From positions 1 through 16,983 of the forward strand of contig JADGDW010000104.1 of assembly GCA_016744725.1 (NCBI GenBank): 16,983 bases of DNA. Direction: 5' to 3'. Positions 7,935 to 15,095 of the stretch are shown piece after piece. The DNA comes from Candidatus Albibeggiatoa sp. nov. BB20. GTDB lineage: Bacteria; Pseudomonadota; Gammaproteobacteria; Beggiatoales; Beggiatoaceae. Positions within the stretch are counted from its first letter, which is position 1, and each line of letters opens with the position of its first letter. The translations under genes and the position numbers were made by a program. Under the pieces are notes generated by a model, which worked only from the letters and a program-made list of their open reading frames with translations, was not told the origin of the DNA and did not search any database.

Positions 7935-8401
7935 TACTATTCCTCAATTTGTAATCCTTCGGTTATTACTCTCATTCTACTTGAAAATATAGTAGCTGTC
8001 GTTACAGTTCGAGTATTTTAATAAACTTGTTTAATAAACACTTTTCAGTGAAAACAGATCAAGACAGAGATAATACAATAAAAGCATCGATAGCATGATA
8101 CCGCTAAATGATTTAAACACTATACATATTACATATTCAATAGAATCTTGAATTGTGCACAATTGAGAAAAAGCCTATTGAGCCGTTTTGGTGTAAAGTT
8201 TGTTTTTCATTCACTTCTTATTCTACGATATAGAGGCGAATTGGCATATTATTACCTGATTATCCATAAAATAATCAGCCAAAATTAAGAAGGCGATAAG
8301 GTAAGGGAGGAATTCTGAGAGCAACATAAACTAAACAAGGTAGTAAACGTTCAAGTTGAAACCATGAGAATTAAAGACTAAGGAGTTTGTGAAATTCTCT
8401 A
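7935..8401. other. AT-rich intergenic region, no gene seen
   Basis: Some 467 bp between the kinase start and the IS1 remnant. All frames are broken by frequent stops and I recognise no RNA gene. The only notable structure is a perfect 14-bp palindrome, AATTGTGCACAATT, at 8151-8164. The kinase promoter must lie in the first part, reading leftward, but I see no convincing -35/-10 pair. Confidence 0.6.
8151..8164. promoter_or_regulatory. Perfect 14-bp palindrome, possible operator
   Basis: AATTGTGCACAATT is fully self-complementary and lies 217 bp upstream of the kinase start. Symmetric dyads of this size often bind dimeric regulators, but no regulator is identified and chance occurrence is possible. 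Confidence 0.25.
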
Positions 8402-8665
8402 CTTCCAGAATATCACCAATGTGCCACTATCTATACTGATTTTTGGGAAGCCTATCAATCTGTTTTACCCTCTAAACGCCATCATGCTGTTGGAAAAGAA
8501 ACGGGACAAACATCGTATATTGAGAGATTTAACTGTACTATTAAACAGAGTGTTGGTCGTCTTGTCTGAAAAACCCTATCCTTTTCTAAATCTGTTGAAA
8601 ATCATATTGGAGCTGCTTAGTATTTTATTCATCATTACAACCAAAAATTTCATCCCTATCCCTAA
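8402..8665 (+). mobile_element. IS1-family transposase remnant (C-terminal part, two stops)
   Basis: Frame 8402-8665 reads LPEYHQCATIYTDFWEAYQS, VLPSKRHHAVGKETGQTSYI, ERFNCTIKQSVGRLV, TGA, KTLSFSKSVENHIGAA, TAG, YFIHHYNQKFHPYP and TAA. This is the C-terminal half of an IS1-type DDE transposase (TDFWEAY carries a catalytic D; ERFN carries the E). The TGA stands where arginine and the TAG where tryptophan (IGAIWYF-like) are usual, so point mutations killed it. The N-terminal half and left end are absent; a stop at 8390 closes the frame upstream. It ends 34 bp before the tRNA-Phe promoter. Confidence 0.9.
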
Positions 8666-8698
8666 AAAACATATAGAATAAAAAAACTCAAAAAATTG

Positions 8699-8727
8699 TT
8701 GACACATAAAATCTAAAATGGTTAAAT
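8699..8727 (+). promoter_or_regulatory. sigma70 promoter of tRNA-Phe
   Basis: A consensus -35 TTGACA (8699-8704) and a -10 TTAAAT (8722-8727) are 17 nt apart, with the mature tRNA starting 14 nt after the -10. Spacing and position make this a strong promoter for tRNA-Phe. Confidence 0.75.
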
Positions 8728-8740
8728 ACGCACTTCTTTT

Positions 8741-8816
8741 GGCCGGATAGCTCAGTCGGTAGAGCAAAGGATTGAAAATCCTTGTGTCGGTGGTTCGATT
8801 CCACCTCCGGCCACCA
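8741..8816 (+). tRNA. tRNA-Phe (anticodon GAA)
   Basis: A complete 76-nt gene. The acceptor GGCCGGA pairs with TCCGGCC, followed by A and an encoded CCA. The D arm contains AGCTCAGTCGGTAGAGC. The anticodon arm AAGGA-TTGAAAA-TCCTT gives anticodon GAA. The T arm has GGTTCGATTCC. All arms pair well, so it should be functional. It is a single-gene unit between an IS1 remnant and the convergent folC. Confidence 0.98.
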
Positions 8817-8866
8817 TTCTAAAGCTTTTCTCTTTTTTCATAAAATCGCTCTTAAAAATACCAAAT

Positions 8867-10240
8867 CTAACTTATACATTCATTTTCTACATATTCTAAT
8901 AATCTTGTCTTCGGATACCAAAATTCCCGACAATCCCCCACTAAAAATAACGATCCTGTAATTGCAATCACATCATCCTTATTTGCTTGGCTTAGCGCGT
9001 ATTTTACGGCTGCGATTGGCTCGTCTATGACTGTCATCATATCTTGATTTGACACTGCCTTATTTTGTAACAACAACTGTTTTAATTCTTGAGCAGGAAT
9101 TGCACTCCAAATCCCCTTGCCTGCAAATGTGGTCACAATGATTTGTTTTGCTTGTAGATTTCGAATTAATGGGAAAATATCAGTATTAAGCTCTTTACCC
9201 ATTTTTAAGGCCAAAACCAACACAGTATCTTTATCCATTCGTTGCAAACGCTTGAAAAAACTATTCAACTTATCAGGATTATGTGCACCATCAAGCAGTA
9301 CTATCGGGTCTGATTGAATTTGCTCCATTCGACCTGAAATGAACGCCTGCCGCAAACCTGTTTTTACAACATCCACTTCAGGTTTAGCCTGTTTGATCTG
9401 CATAAAAGTTTCATATGCCATGACTGCACAAGCGGCGTTATGAGCCTGAAACTGACCTTGTAACGATAAAGATAAATCTGAATAGTGATTTGATCGAGTG
9501 GTAATCGAAAGCTTATTTTCTTGATAGCAATATGAAAAATTTTGATTTAATAGCAATAAATTAGTTTCTACTGCATTCGCTTTAGTGCGAGCAATCGCCA
9601 CTGTCGAAGCTTGAGTAAAACCACAGATTGTTGTGGTATGCGGTTTGATAATCTCGACCTTGTCTGCTGCAATCAACTCAACCGTATCACCTAAAATTTC
9701 AGTATGGTCTAAACCCGCACTAACCAGTACGGAAATCATTGAATTTAAAACATTAGTCGCATCTAATTTACCGCCCAGGCCAACCTCAATAATAGCCATA
9801 TCCACTTGATGACGTTTAAACAACATCAACGCTAAAGCCAATTTAACTTCAAAATAACTCGGTAAACCTAAACCTGTTTGTGTCGCCACTTCAGAAAAGA
9901 CTGGCTCAATTTGCTGGTAAATATCCAGTAATTCTGTGGTTTTCGCAGGACAACTGTTAATTTTCCAAGTTTCGTTTAAAATTTGTAAATAAGGTGATAA
10001 AAATAAGCCTGTTTTATAGCCTTGTGCTTGTAATAAACTGGCGATAAATGTTGAGGTTGAACCTTTGCCTGATGTACCACCAACATGAATAATATCAAGC
10101 TGTTCCTGTGGATTATCAAGCAGCTCTAATAATTTTCTCATACGCTCTAGTCTTAAATTCACCTCGGCTGTAAATTTAAAATCACTGATTAAGCTTTCCA
10201 GTTTCTGATTTAATTCATTATATTTTTCAATTAATTCCAT
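8867..10240 (-). CDS. folC: FolC-type folylpolyglutamate/dihydrofolate synthase (Mur ligase family)
   Basis: ATP-dependent ligase predicted to add glutamate to dihydropteroate and/or folates in the cytosol. The 457 aa suit FolC. The P-loop GGTSGKGST is at about 54-62, SPYLQILNE at about 84-92, SYFEVKLALA and VDMAIIEVGLGGKLDATN (about 144-161) follow, and the C-terminal domain starts with LLDGAHNPDK. I chose ATG 10240 because AAAGG lies 7 nt upstream; an in-frame TTG at 10258 would add six residues. It starts 36 bp after the stop of the ExeA-like gene, so it is likely co-transcribed. Motifs vary slightly from the common proteobacterial form (SPYL for SPHL, HVGGTSGKGS for HVAGTNGKGS), so a paralogue with altered activity is possible. 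Confidence 0.9.
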   Translation of the reverse strand: MELIEKYNELNQKLESLISDFKFTAEVNLRLERMRKLLELLDNPQEQLDIIHVGGTSGKGSTSTFIASLLQAQGYKTGLFLSPYLQILNETWKINSCPAKTTELLDIYQQIEPVFSEVATQTGLGLPSYFEVKLALALMLFKRHQVDMAIIEVGLGGKLDATNVLNSMISVLVSAGLDHTEILGDTVELIAADKVEIIKPHTTTICGFTQASTVAIARTKANAVETNLLLLNQNFSYCYQENKLSITTRSNHYSDLSLSLQGQFQAHNAACAVMAYETFMQIKQAKPEVDVVKTGLRQAFISGRMEQIQSDPIVLLDGAHNPDKLNSFFKRLQRMDKDTVLVLALKMGKELNTDIFPLIRNLQAKQIIVTTFAGKGIWSAIPAQELKQLLLQNKAVSNQDMMTVIDEPIAAVKYALSQANKDDVIAITGSLFLVGDCREFWYPKTRLLEYVENECIS

Positions 10241-10276
10241 GGATGAACCTTTACTCAAAAAATGCCAAATGATGAT

Positions 10277-11575
10277 TTATTCAAACTTTTTAACCAACTG
10301 CTGAATGGTTAAGGCATAAGGTTTATTCTTTTGCAAAATAGCAGGTAATGCCTCGATAGCTTGTTGCGCTAATTTAAAATTTGCAAATTGCCCGTATACA
10401 ATGCCCCATAAGGCTTTATCTGATTGATGATAGGGATGTAAATCTTTTAAGAAAGGTTCTAATTCAGCTTTTTGTAATAAACGTTCAATTTCTACATTTT
10501 TATCGCCGTAACTCTGCATCACTTGCAAAGTGTGATAGTGCATCGGGGTTTGTTCAAGCCATTGCTGGGTTGTTTCTAATTGTTTTTGAATTGAAGTGGT
10601 TGGCGTAGATGGTTGGGTTTGTGGTGGCAATTTAAAGGGTATTTCGGCACGAGGCAGTAAAAAAGCAGGCTGTTGTTGCGCTGAATTAAGATAAAAATAA
10701 GCCCCTGCACTCAATAACACGATTAACAGAAAACCAAACAAAATGTAATAAAATCGCCAGCTTTTCATTTCATAACCACTGTCTTGTATCGCCATTCGTA
10801 CATGTTTTGCTGTGACAATATGTTTATTTTCAGAAAATGCAGCTAATAAGGCTTTATCAGCCAGAATATTCAATCGACGCATTAAGCCTTCGGATACTTT
10901 ATATAAGCAACGCAATGCACTGTTAGAGAATACAGAAGGCCCTCGATAACCCGCTGAATGCAGACGAAATTGTAAATAGACACCAATATCTTGATACTTC
11001 AGTGCGGGCAAATATAGATGATGGGTAATCCGTTCTTTTAGCTGGCGAATATGTTCAACGCTTAAATTGACATCAAGTTCAGGCTGACCAAATAATACAA
11101 TTTGTAATAATTTATCCTTGGTGGTTTCTAAATTACTCAATAAACGGATTTCCTCCAAAGTCTCCAACGGCATATTTTGCGCTTCCTCAACAAAGACCAC
11201 TACTTGTTGCTGAGCCGCATGTTTTTCTAATAAAGCCATTTGTAGCTGCTGCATTACTTCTAAACGCGAACTTTGGGTATTAATCGGTAATTTCATCTCC
11301 AAACCAATGGCATGTAATATCATGTCTGGCGATAAATGGGGGTTGGCTAAATATACAATTTCGATATTATTGGATAATTTCTGTTCTAACATTCGACACA
11401 GCATTGTTTTGCCGCTGCCGACCTCTCCCACCACTTTAATCATGCCTTCGCCTTGCTGAATCGCATAAACCAATGCCTCCAACACTAAACCACGATTGCC
11501 TCCTGTATAAAACAATTGGGTGTCTGGGGTAATTTTAAATGGGGGAAAATGTAAACCAAAATGCTCGTAGTACAT
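10277..11575 (-). CDS. ExeA/MshM-like AAA ATPase with membrane segment and SPOR-like C-terminus
   Basis: The N-terminal AAA domain starts MYYEHFGLHFPPF, the typical opening of GspA/ExeA and MshM proteins. Walker A GEVGSGKT is at about 50-57, Walker B VVVFVEEAQ at about 125-133, and the sensor-like LFGQPEL and RRLNILADKAL follow. One membrane helix (about 275-295) is followed by a Q/P/T-rich linker and a tail (about 390-432, LWGIVYGQFANFKLAQQAIE) that resembles a SPOR peptidoglycan-binding domain. Relatives help assemble type II secretion or MSHA pilus structures through the cell wall; the exact role here is unknown. I chose ATG 11575 because it matches the family N-terminus; a TTG at 11605 is in frame and neither has a clear ribosome site. 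folC follows after 36 bp. No gsp or msh genes are nearby. Confidence 0.88.
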   Translation of the reverse strand: MYYEHFGLHFPPFKITPDTQLFYTGGNRGLVLEALVYAIQQGEGMIKVVGEVGSGKTMLCRMLEQKLSNNIEIVYLANPHLSPDMILHAIGLEMKLPINTQSSRLEVMQQLQMALLEKHAAQQQVVVFVEEAQNMPLETLEEIRLLSNLETTKDKLLQIVLFGQPELDVNLSVEHIRQLKERITHHLYLPALKYQDIGVYLQFRLHSAGYRGPSVFSNSALRCLYKVSEGLMRRLNILADKALLAAFSENKHIVTAKHVRMAIQDSGYEMKSWRFYYILFGFLLIVLLSAGAYFYLNSAQQQPAFLLPRAEIPFKLPPQTQPSTPTTSIQKQLETTQQWLEQTPMHYHTLQVMQSYGDKNVEIERLLQKAELEPFLKDLHPYHQSDKALWGIVYGQFANFKLAQQAIEALPAILQKNKPYALTIQQLVKKFE

Positions 11576-11720
11576 TACAGAATCGTTTTCGCTGAATTCA
11601 GGCAAAGTATAATAACACTAGTGGATTATTTGTATGTTATGTCAAACTAAATAATTCAAAAAATACACTTTTAAAAGCTCTCAAAAAAAGGCAAAATAGG
11701 CATTATTTAAACTATCATTC

Positions 11721-11749
11721 TTGTCAGCGCACTAGTTGAGTGGTAGGGT
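11721..11749 (+). promoter_or_regulatory. Weak candidate promoter for the small ORF at 11788
   Basis: TTGTCA (11721-11726) is followed after 17 nt by TAGGGT (11744-11749), 38 nt upstream of the ATG. The -10 is poor, so this is only a suggestion. Confidence 0.25.
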
Positions 11750-11787
11750 GTAAAGTTAATTTCACATAGTTGTAGGAATCTAAACTG

Positions 11788-11985
11788 ATGCAAAAACTTG
11801 AAGCTAATCTTCCTAATATTGTTCACAATCGCTTACAAAAGCTATTTACAGATCAAGGCGGTAATGACTATATCAGTGTGAACTCAGATGAAGTTAAAGG
11901 ACATGATGCACTACTCACTGATTTATTAATGTTGGGCTTAGATCAATTAATTGATACTGAAGAACAATACCCTGATGATAATTAA
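11788..11985 (+). CDS. Small acidic protein of unknown function
   Basis: A 65-aa ORF starting at ATG with AGGA about 10 nt upstream. It is soluble and acidic toward the end (DTEEQYPDDN), with no cysteine, signal peptide or membrane segment. The N-terminal part (LEANLPNIVHNRLQKLF) and the later GHDALLTDLLMLGLDQLID look helical and amphipathic; the latter loosely resembles the helices of small ribbon-helix-helix DNA-binding proteins, which is speculation. It is divergent from the ExeA-like gene and stands alone. I do not recognise a family. Supporting it as a gene are the start signals and the absence of any overlapping gene; length alone is weak evidence. Confidence 0.55.
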   Translation: MQKLEANLPNIVHNRLQKLFTDQGGNDYISVNSDEVKGHDALLTDLLMLGLDQLIDTEEQYPDDN

Positions 11986-12067
11986 AGATTTTTATATTTT
12001 CAATTTATACCTATATTATTGACAGGTTTTATCTTTCTATATTTCAAATAAAATAATAAATCTCAAC

Positions 12068-12115
12068 TTCTCTGCTCCCAAGTTTCCTTTGGGAGTGATG
12101 CTGGCGAGTTTGGCA
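12068..12115 (+). repeat. Palindromic repeat, copy 2 (partly eroded)
   Basis: The hairpin CTCCCAA-(7 nt)-TTGGGAG at 12075-12095 is followed by TGATGCTGGCGAGTTTGGC. Compared with the minus strand of 5829-5884, the order CTC(T)-TCCCAA-CTTTGGGA-TGC-TGCTAGC-AAAG is kept, but the second hairpin has lost its symmetry. It lies between the small ORF and the 3' end of the Gx-transporter gene, so it could also affect transcript ends. Confidence 0.45.
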
Positions 12116-12169
12116 TTTAAGTTTTGTTGTTCTAACCTATTTTCCTAAACACGATTATGCTTTTATCCG

Positions 12170-12679
12170 TTAATTTGATTGTAACTTTGATAAAATATTG
12201 GCTGCAATAACACCACTCACAATGCCAAAAAATAACGAGGCAGTCATTAGAGGTGGGAGTAAATGAAACAAACCTTTGTGCTGGATAAATAACCAATACG
12301 CCACCCAAAATTGAGTCAAAATATGTAGCATCGCTGCCGTGACACTATAACCAATCGGGCTACACTGCCATGATTTCGGCAATTGTGCCAATAGAACTAG
12401 TGATGTTGTGCTGGCCAATGCGCCACTCAAACTTAAAATAAAAGTTGGGGTTAAAAATGTCCCAATAATCAAGCTGCCTGCAATCACCCGCAATAAATTA
12501 ACCCATACCGCCATACGCCAGCCATATTGCATTAATACCACTATTGTCACCACATTAGCCAAGCCCGGTTTCACACCTGGTAAAGGGCTAGGTAAAGCAC
12601 TTTCAGCAATATGAATCGTAATTGCCAATGCGGCAAACCAAGCAATTCTATGATCTTCTCGTGTGGTTTGAATCAACAC
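12170..12679 (-). CDS. Gx transporter family / heptaprenyl diphosphate synthase component I-like membrane protein
   Basis: A 169-aa membrane protein with about five hydrophobic segments. The segment HIAESALPSPLPGVKPGLANVV (about 23-44) is the hallmark of the Gx_transp/HepI-like family, and NLLRVIAGSLIIGTFLTPTFILSLSGALAS follows. Despite the name, such proteins resemble small-substrate transporter subunits and often sit beside a NusG-domain protein and an ApbE flavin transferase in redox clusters; neither is present here. The start is GTG at 12679; the next codon TTG is an alternative, and neither has a clear ribosome site. It is a single minus-strand gene, divergent from the GH19 gene. The substrate is unknown. 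Confidence 0.85.
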   Translation of the reverse strand: MLIQTTREDHRIAWFAALAITIHIAESALPSPLPGVKPGLANVVTIVVLMQYGWRMAVWVNLLRVIAGSLIIGTFLTPTFILSLSGALASTTSLVLLAQLPKSWQCSPIGYSVTAAMLHILTQFWVAYWLFIQHKGLFHLLPPLMTASLFFGIVSGVIAANILSKLQSN

Positions 12680-12834
12680 TTATTTAGTCAGCTCGTGTAA
12701 AAATTGACCATATTTTAACAGGCATTGGCTAAGAATCTATAATCTTAATTTTTAGTTTGCTTAATTTACAATGACTTATCAATGGAACGCTTTTTGCCAA
12801 ATAGGAAAATACCTACTAACAAAAGGATATACTG

Positions 12835-13485
12835 ATGATACTTACCAATGGAAAAGCTTTTTTTGATAGCTACCGTTTGCATTTTGGAAAACTTCATCAA
12901 GATCAGGTTGACGGCTTAAATAATGTACTAGAAGCATTTGCAGAAGACCCATTATTAACAGAAATTCCTCACGCGGCCTATATGCTCGCCACGGTATATC
13001 ATGAAACGGCACAAACTTTTCAACCAATTTATGAACGTGGTCGGCGTGACTATTTCCGTAAATATGAAGGGCGATATGGCAATAATCGTTCTGGTGATGG
13101 TTTTCGTTATCGTGGTCGTGGTTATGTGCAATTAACCTTTAGAAATAATTATTTGCGAGCAACAGAAGCACTGAATCAGTTATCAGAACGTTATCCAGAA
13201 CCGATTGATCTGGTTACAGACCCTGATTTAGCATTAGACCCACAAATTGCCAGCGATATTATGTTGATTGGAATGCGTGAAGGTTGGTTTACGGGACGAA
13301 AATTAACCAGTTATCTTAATAACAGCAAAATAGACTATATCAATGCACGTAAGATTATCAATGGCTTAGACCACGCGCTGGAGATTTCAGATCATGCTGT
13401 AAAATTTGAAAATATTCTGCATATTGCGGAATTACGTGAAGACATTGACGATATGGTTGAGCCTGAATTACGCATGGCTTCGTAG
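12835..13485 (+). CDS. Glycoside hydrolase family 19 (chitinase class I/endolysin-like)
   Basis: A 216-aa protein predicted to cleave chitin- or peptidoglycan-type beta-1,4 bonds. YMLATVYHETAQTFQPIYE (about 49-67) contains the first catalytic glutamate E57 in HETA, and GDGFRYRGRGYVQLTFRNNY (87-106) is the strongly conserved substrate-cleft motif. The domain fills most of the protein, with an acidic tail. There is no signal peptide or membrane segment, as in phage endolysins that leave the cell through a holin. The ATG has AAGGA 7 nt upstream, so the start is sure. No holin, spanin or phage structural gene is next to it, so it may be a domesticated phage gene or work in the cytoplasm, or exit by another route. 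It converges with the phosphofructokinase gene. Confidence 0.9.
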   Translation: MILTNGKAFFDSYRLHFGKLHQDQVDGLNNVLEAFAEDPLLTEIPHAAYMLATVYHETAQTFQPIYERGRRDYFRKYEGRYGNNRSGDGFRYRGRGYVQLTFRNNYLRATEALNQLSERYPEPIDLVTDPDLALDPQIASDIMLIGMREGWFTGRKLTSYLNNSKIDYINARKIINGLDHALEISDHAVKFENILHIAELREDIDDMVEPELRMAS

Positions 13486-13512
13486 CAGGGTAGGATAAAT
13501 GGTAGGTATTCA

Positions 13513-13553
13513 GTTATCCATTAGGAATATAATCATGCACCTAATGGTTTAAC
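13513..13553. terminator. Possible hairpin between convergent genes
   Basis: CCATTAGG (13518-13525) pairs with CCTAATGG (13540-13547) across a 14-nt loop, and GTTA/TAAC extend the stem past a small internal loop. There is only a short T run. It could end transcripts of the GH19 gene, but the evidence is weak. Confidence 0.3.
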
Positions 13554-13622
13554 ATCAATTTAATATGTAAAAGCACTTGGCAGCCCCGAATGATATAACA
13601 GGACTACCAAATATTTATGATG

Positions 13623-14885
13623 TTATTTCACTTTAAACTCGTTAGCCAATTTCTTTGGCACAGCAACATTATTCAAAACCACGTAATCAGGCAGACCATT
13701 TTTGAAAGGAGGATAATCTTCACCCATAATCAACGGTTGCAAATATTCGCGACACGGTTCTGTAATGCCATAACCATCTTCTGTAATATATTCAGCAGGC
13801 ATTTTCTTCTCAACATTCGCCACATCCGCTAAATTCGCATGACCAACTTCCCACGCATAAGGATTATTTGAAGTACGTACCACGGTTGGCATCACCGCAT
13901 TTTTACCTTGCACTGCCAATTCAACAGCCGCTTTACCCATTGCATACGCTTGCTCAACATCGGTTTTAGACGCAATATGACGCGCTGCACGTTGTAAATA
14001 ATCCGCTACGGCCCAGTGATATTTATAACCCAAAGCATCTTTACACATATTGGCCACTACAGGCGCACAGCCACCTAATTGTGCATGACCAAACGCATCG
14101 CGCGTACCTGCATCAGCAAGGAATTTACCTGTTTCATCTTTCACTCCTTCAGATACCACGATACAGCAATAGCCAAATTTCTTAACCGTTGCATCCACTT
14201 TGGCTAGGAATTTTTCTTTATTAAACACAATTTCTGGGAATAAAATAATGTGTGGTGCATCACCTTCTTGCTCACGTGCCAAACCACCAGCCGCTGCAAT
14301 CCAACCTGCATGACGACCCATCACTTCCAATACAAAAATCTTAGTTGAAGTCTTCGCCATTGATGCCACATCAAATGCCGCCTCACGAATCGACACTGCA
14401 ACATATTTCGCCACAGAGCCAAAACCGGGGCAGTTATCTGTAATCGGTAAATCATTATCTACCGTTTTAGGCACACCAATGCAAGTCATGTGATGACCTA
14501 AAGCATCGCCAATTTGTGACACTTTGTGAGATGTATCTTGAGAATCTCCACCACCATTGTAGAAAAAATAACCAATATCATGTGCTTTGAACACTTCGAT
14601 TAAACGTTCATATTCCGCTTTATTTTCTTCTAAACCTTTTAATTTATAACGACAAGAGCCAAATGCACCCGATGGTGTATGACGTAATGCAGCAATGGCT
14701 TCGGCTGATTCTTGTGAGGTATCAATAAGGTCTTCTTCTAGCGCACCAATAATCCCATTGCGACCTGCGTATACTTTGCCAATTTGGTCAGGATATTGAC
14801 GTGCTGTTTCAATCACACCACAAGCTGAAGCATTAATGACTGACGTGACACCACCTGATTGAGCATAAAAAGCATTCTTAGGCAT
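13623..14885 (-). CDS. pfp: Pyrophosphate-dependent 6-phosphofructokinase
   Basis: Reversibly phosphorylates fructose 6-phosphate using PPi, serving glycolysis and gluconeogenesis. The 420 aa fit the PPi-PFK group. AQSGGVTSVINAS (8-20) is the first phosphate loop, and GGGDSQDTS (111-119) replaces the ATP-type GGDGS. VPKTVDNDL (138-146) has lysine K140 before the T-x-D-N-D catalytic motif, the PPi-type signature (ATP enzymes have glycine there). MGRHAGW (189-195) binds the sugar phosphate. GGAGG lies 4 nt before the ATG, a strong ribosome site. It is a single gene, convergent with GH19 and divergent from the coiled-coil protein gene. PPi use fits energy-saving metabolism known in methanotrophs and sulfur oxidisers. 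Confidence 0.96.
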   Translation of the reverse strand: MPKNAFYAQSGGVTSVINASACGVIETARQYPDQIGKVYAGRNGIIGALEEDLIDTSQESAEAIAALRHTPSGAFGSCRYKLKGLEENKAEYERLIEVFKAHDIGYFFYNGGGDSQDTSHKVSQIGDALGHHMTCIGVPKTVDNDLPITDNCPGFGSVAKYVAVSIREAAFDVASMAKTSTKIFVLEVMGRHAGWIAAAGGLAREQEGDAPHIILFPEIVFNKEKFLAKVDATVKKFGYCCIVVSEGVKDETGKFLADAGTRDAFGHAQLGGCAPVVANMCKDALGYKYHWAVADYLQRAARHIASKTDVEQAYAMGKAAVELAVQGKNAVMPTVVRTSNNPYAWEVGHANLADVANVEKKMPAEYITEDGYGITEPCREYLQPLIMGEDYPPFKNGLPDYVVLNNVAVPKKLANEFKVK

Positions 14886-15095
14886 ATTTCCTCCAAGTTA
14901 GTGAGTTATTATTTAATAAAACAGCATAACCGATTAGTTTAATTTGTCTGTGACAAGTTTGAGTTAAGTGTACCATTATCACTAACTCTAGGGTTATAGG
15001 GTTTTTAATACTCGTCATAACTAATTATGCTATCATAAAATTAATACCACGCTTTTTGCATTGACGACTCCATAAACAAAACCAAGGGGAAATTG

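Noticed and set aside
8421..8681. Plus-strand frame of 86 aa that looks hydrophobic
   Set aside because: It is a shifted reading of the IS1 transposase remnant, whose conserved motifs lie in another frame.
10381..10608. Plus-strand frame of 75 aa
   Set aside because: Antisense to the ExeA-like ATPase gene; no recognisable motif or start signal.
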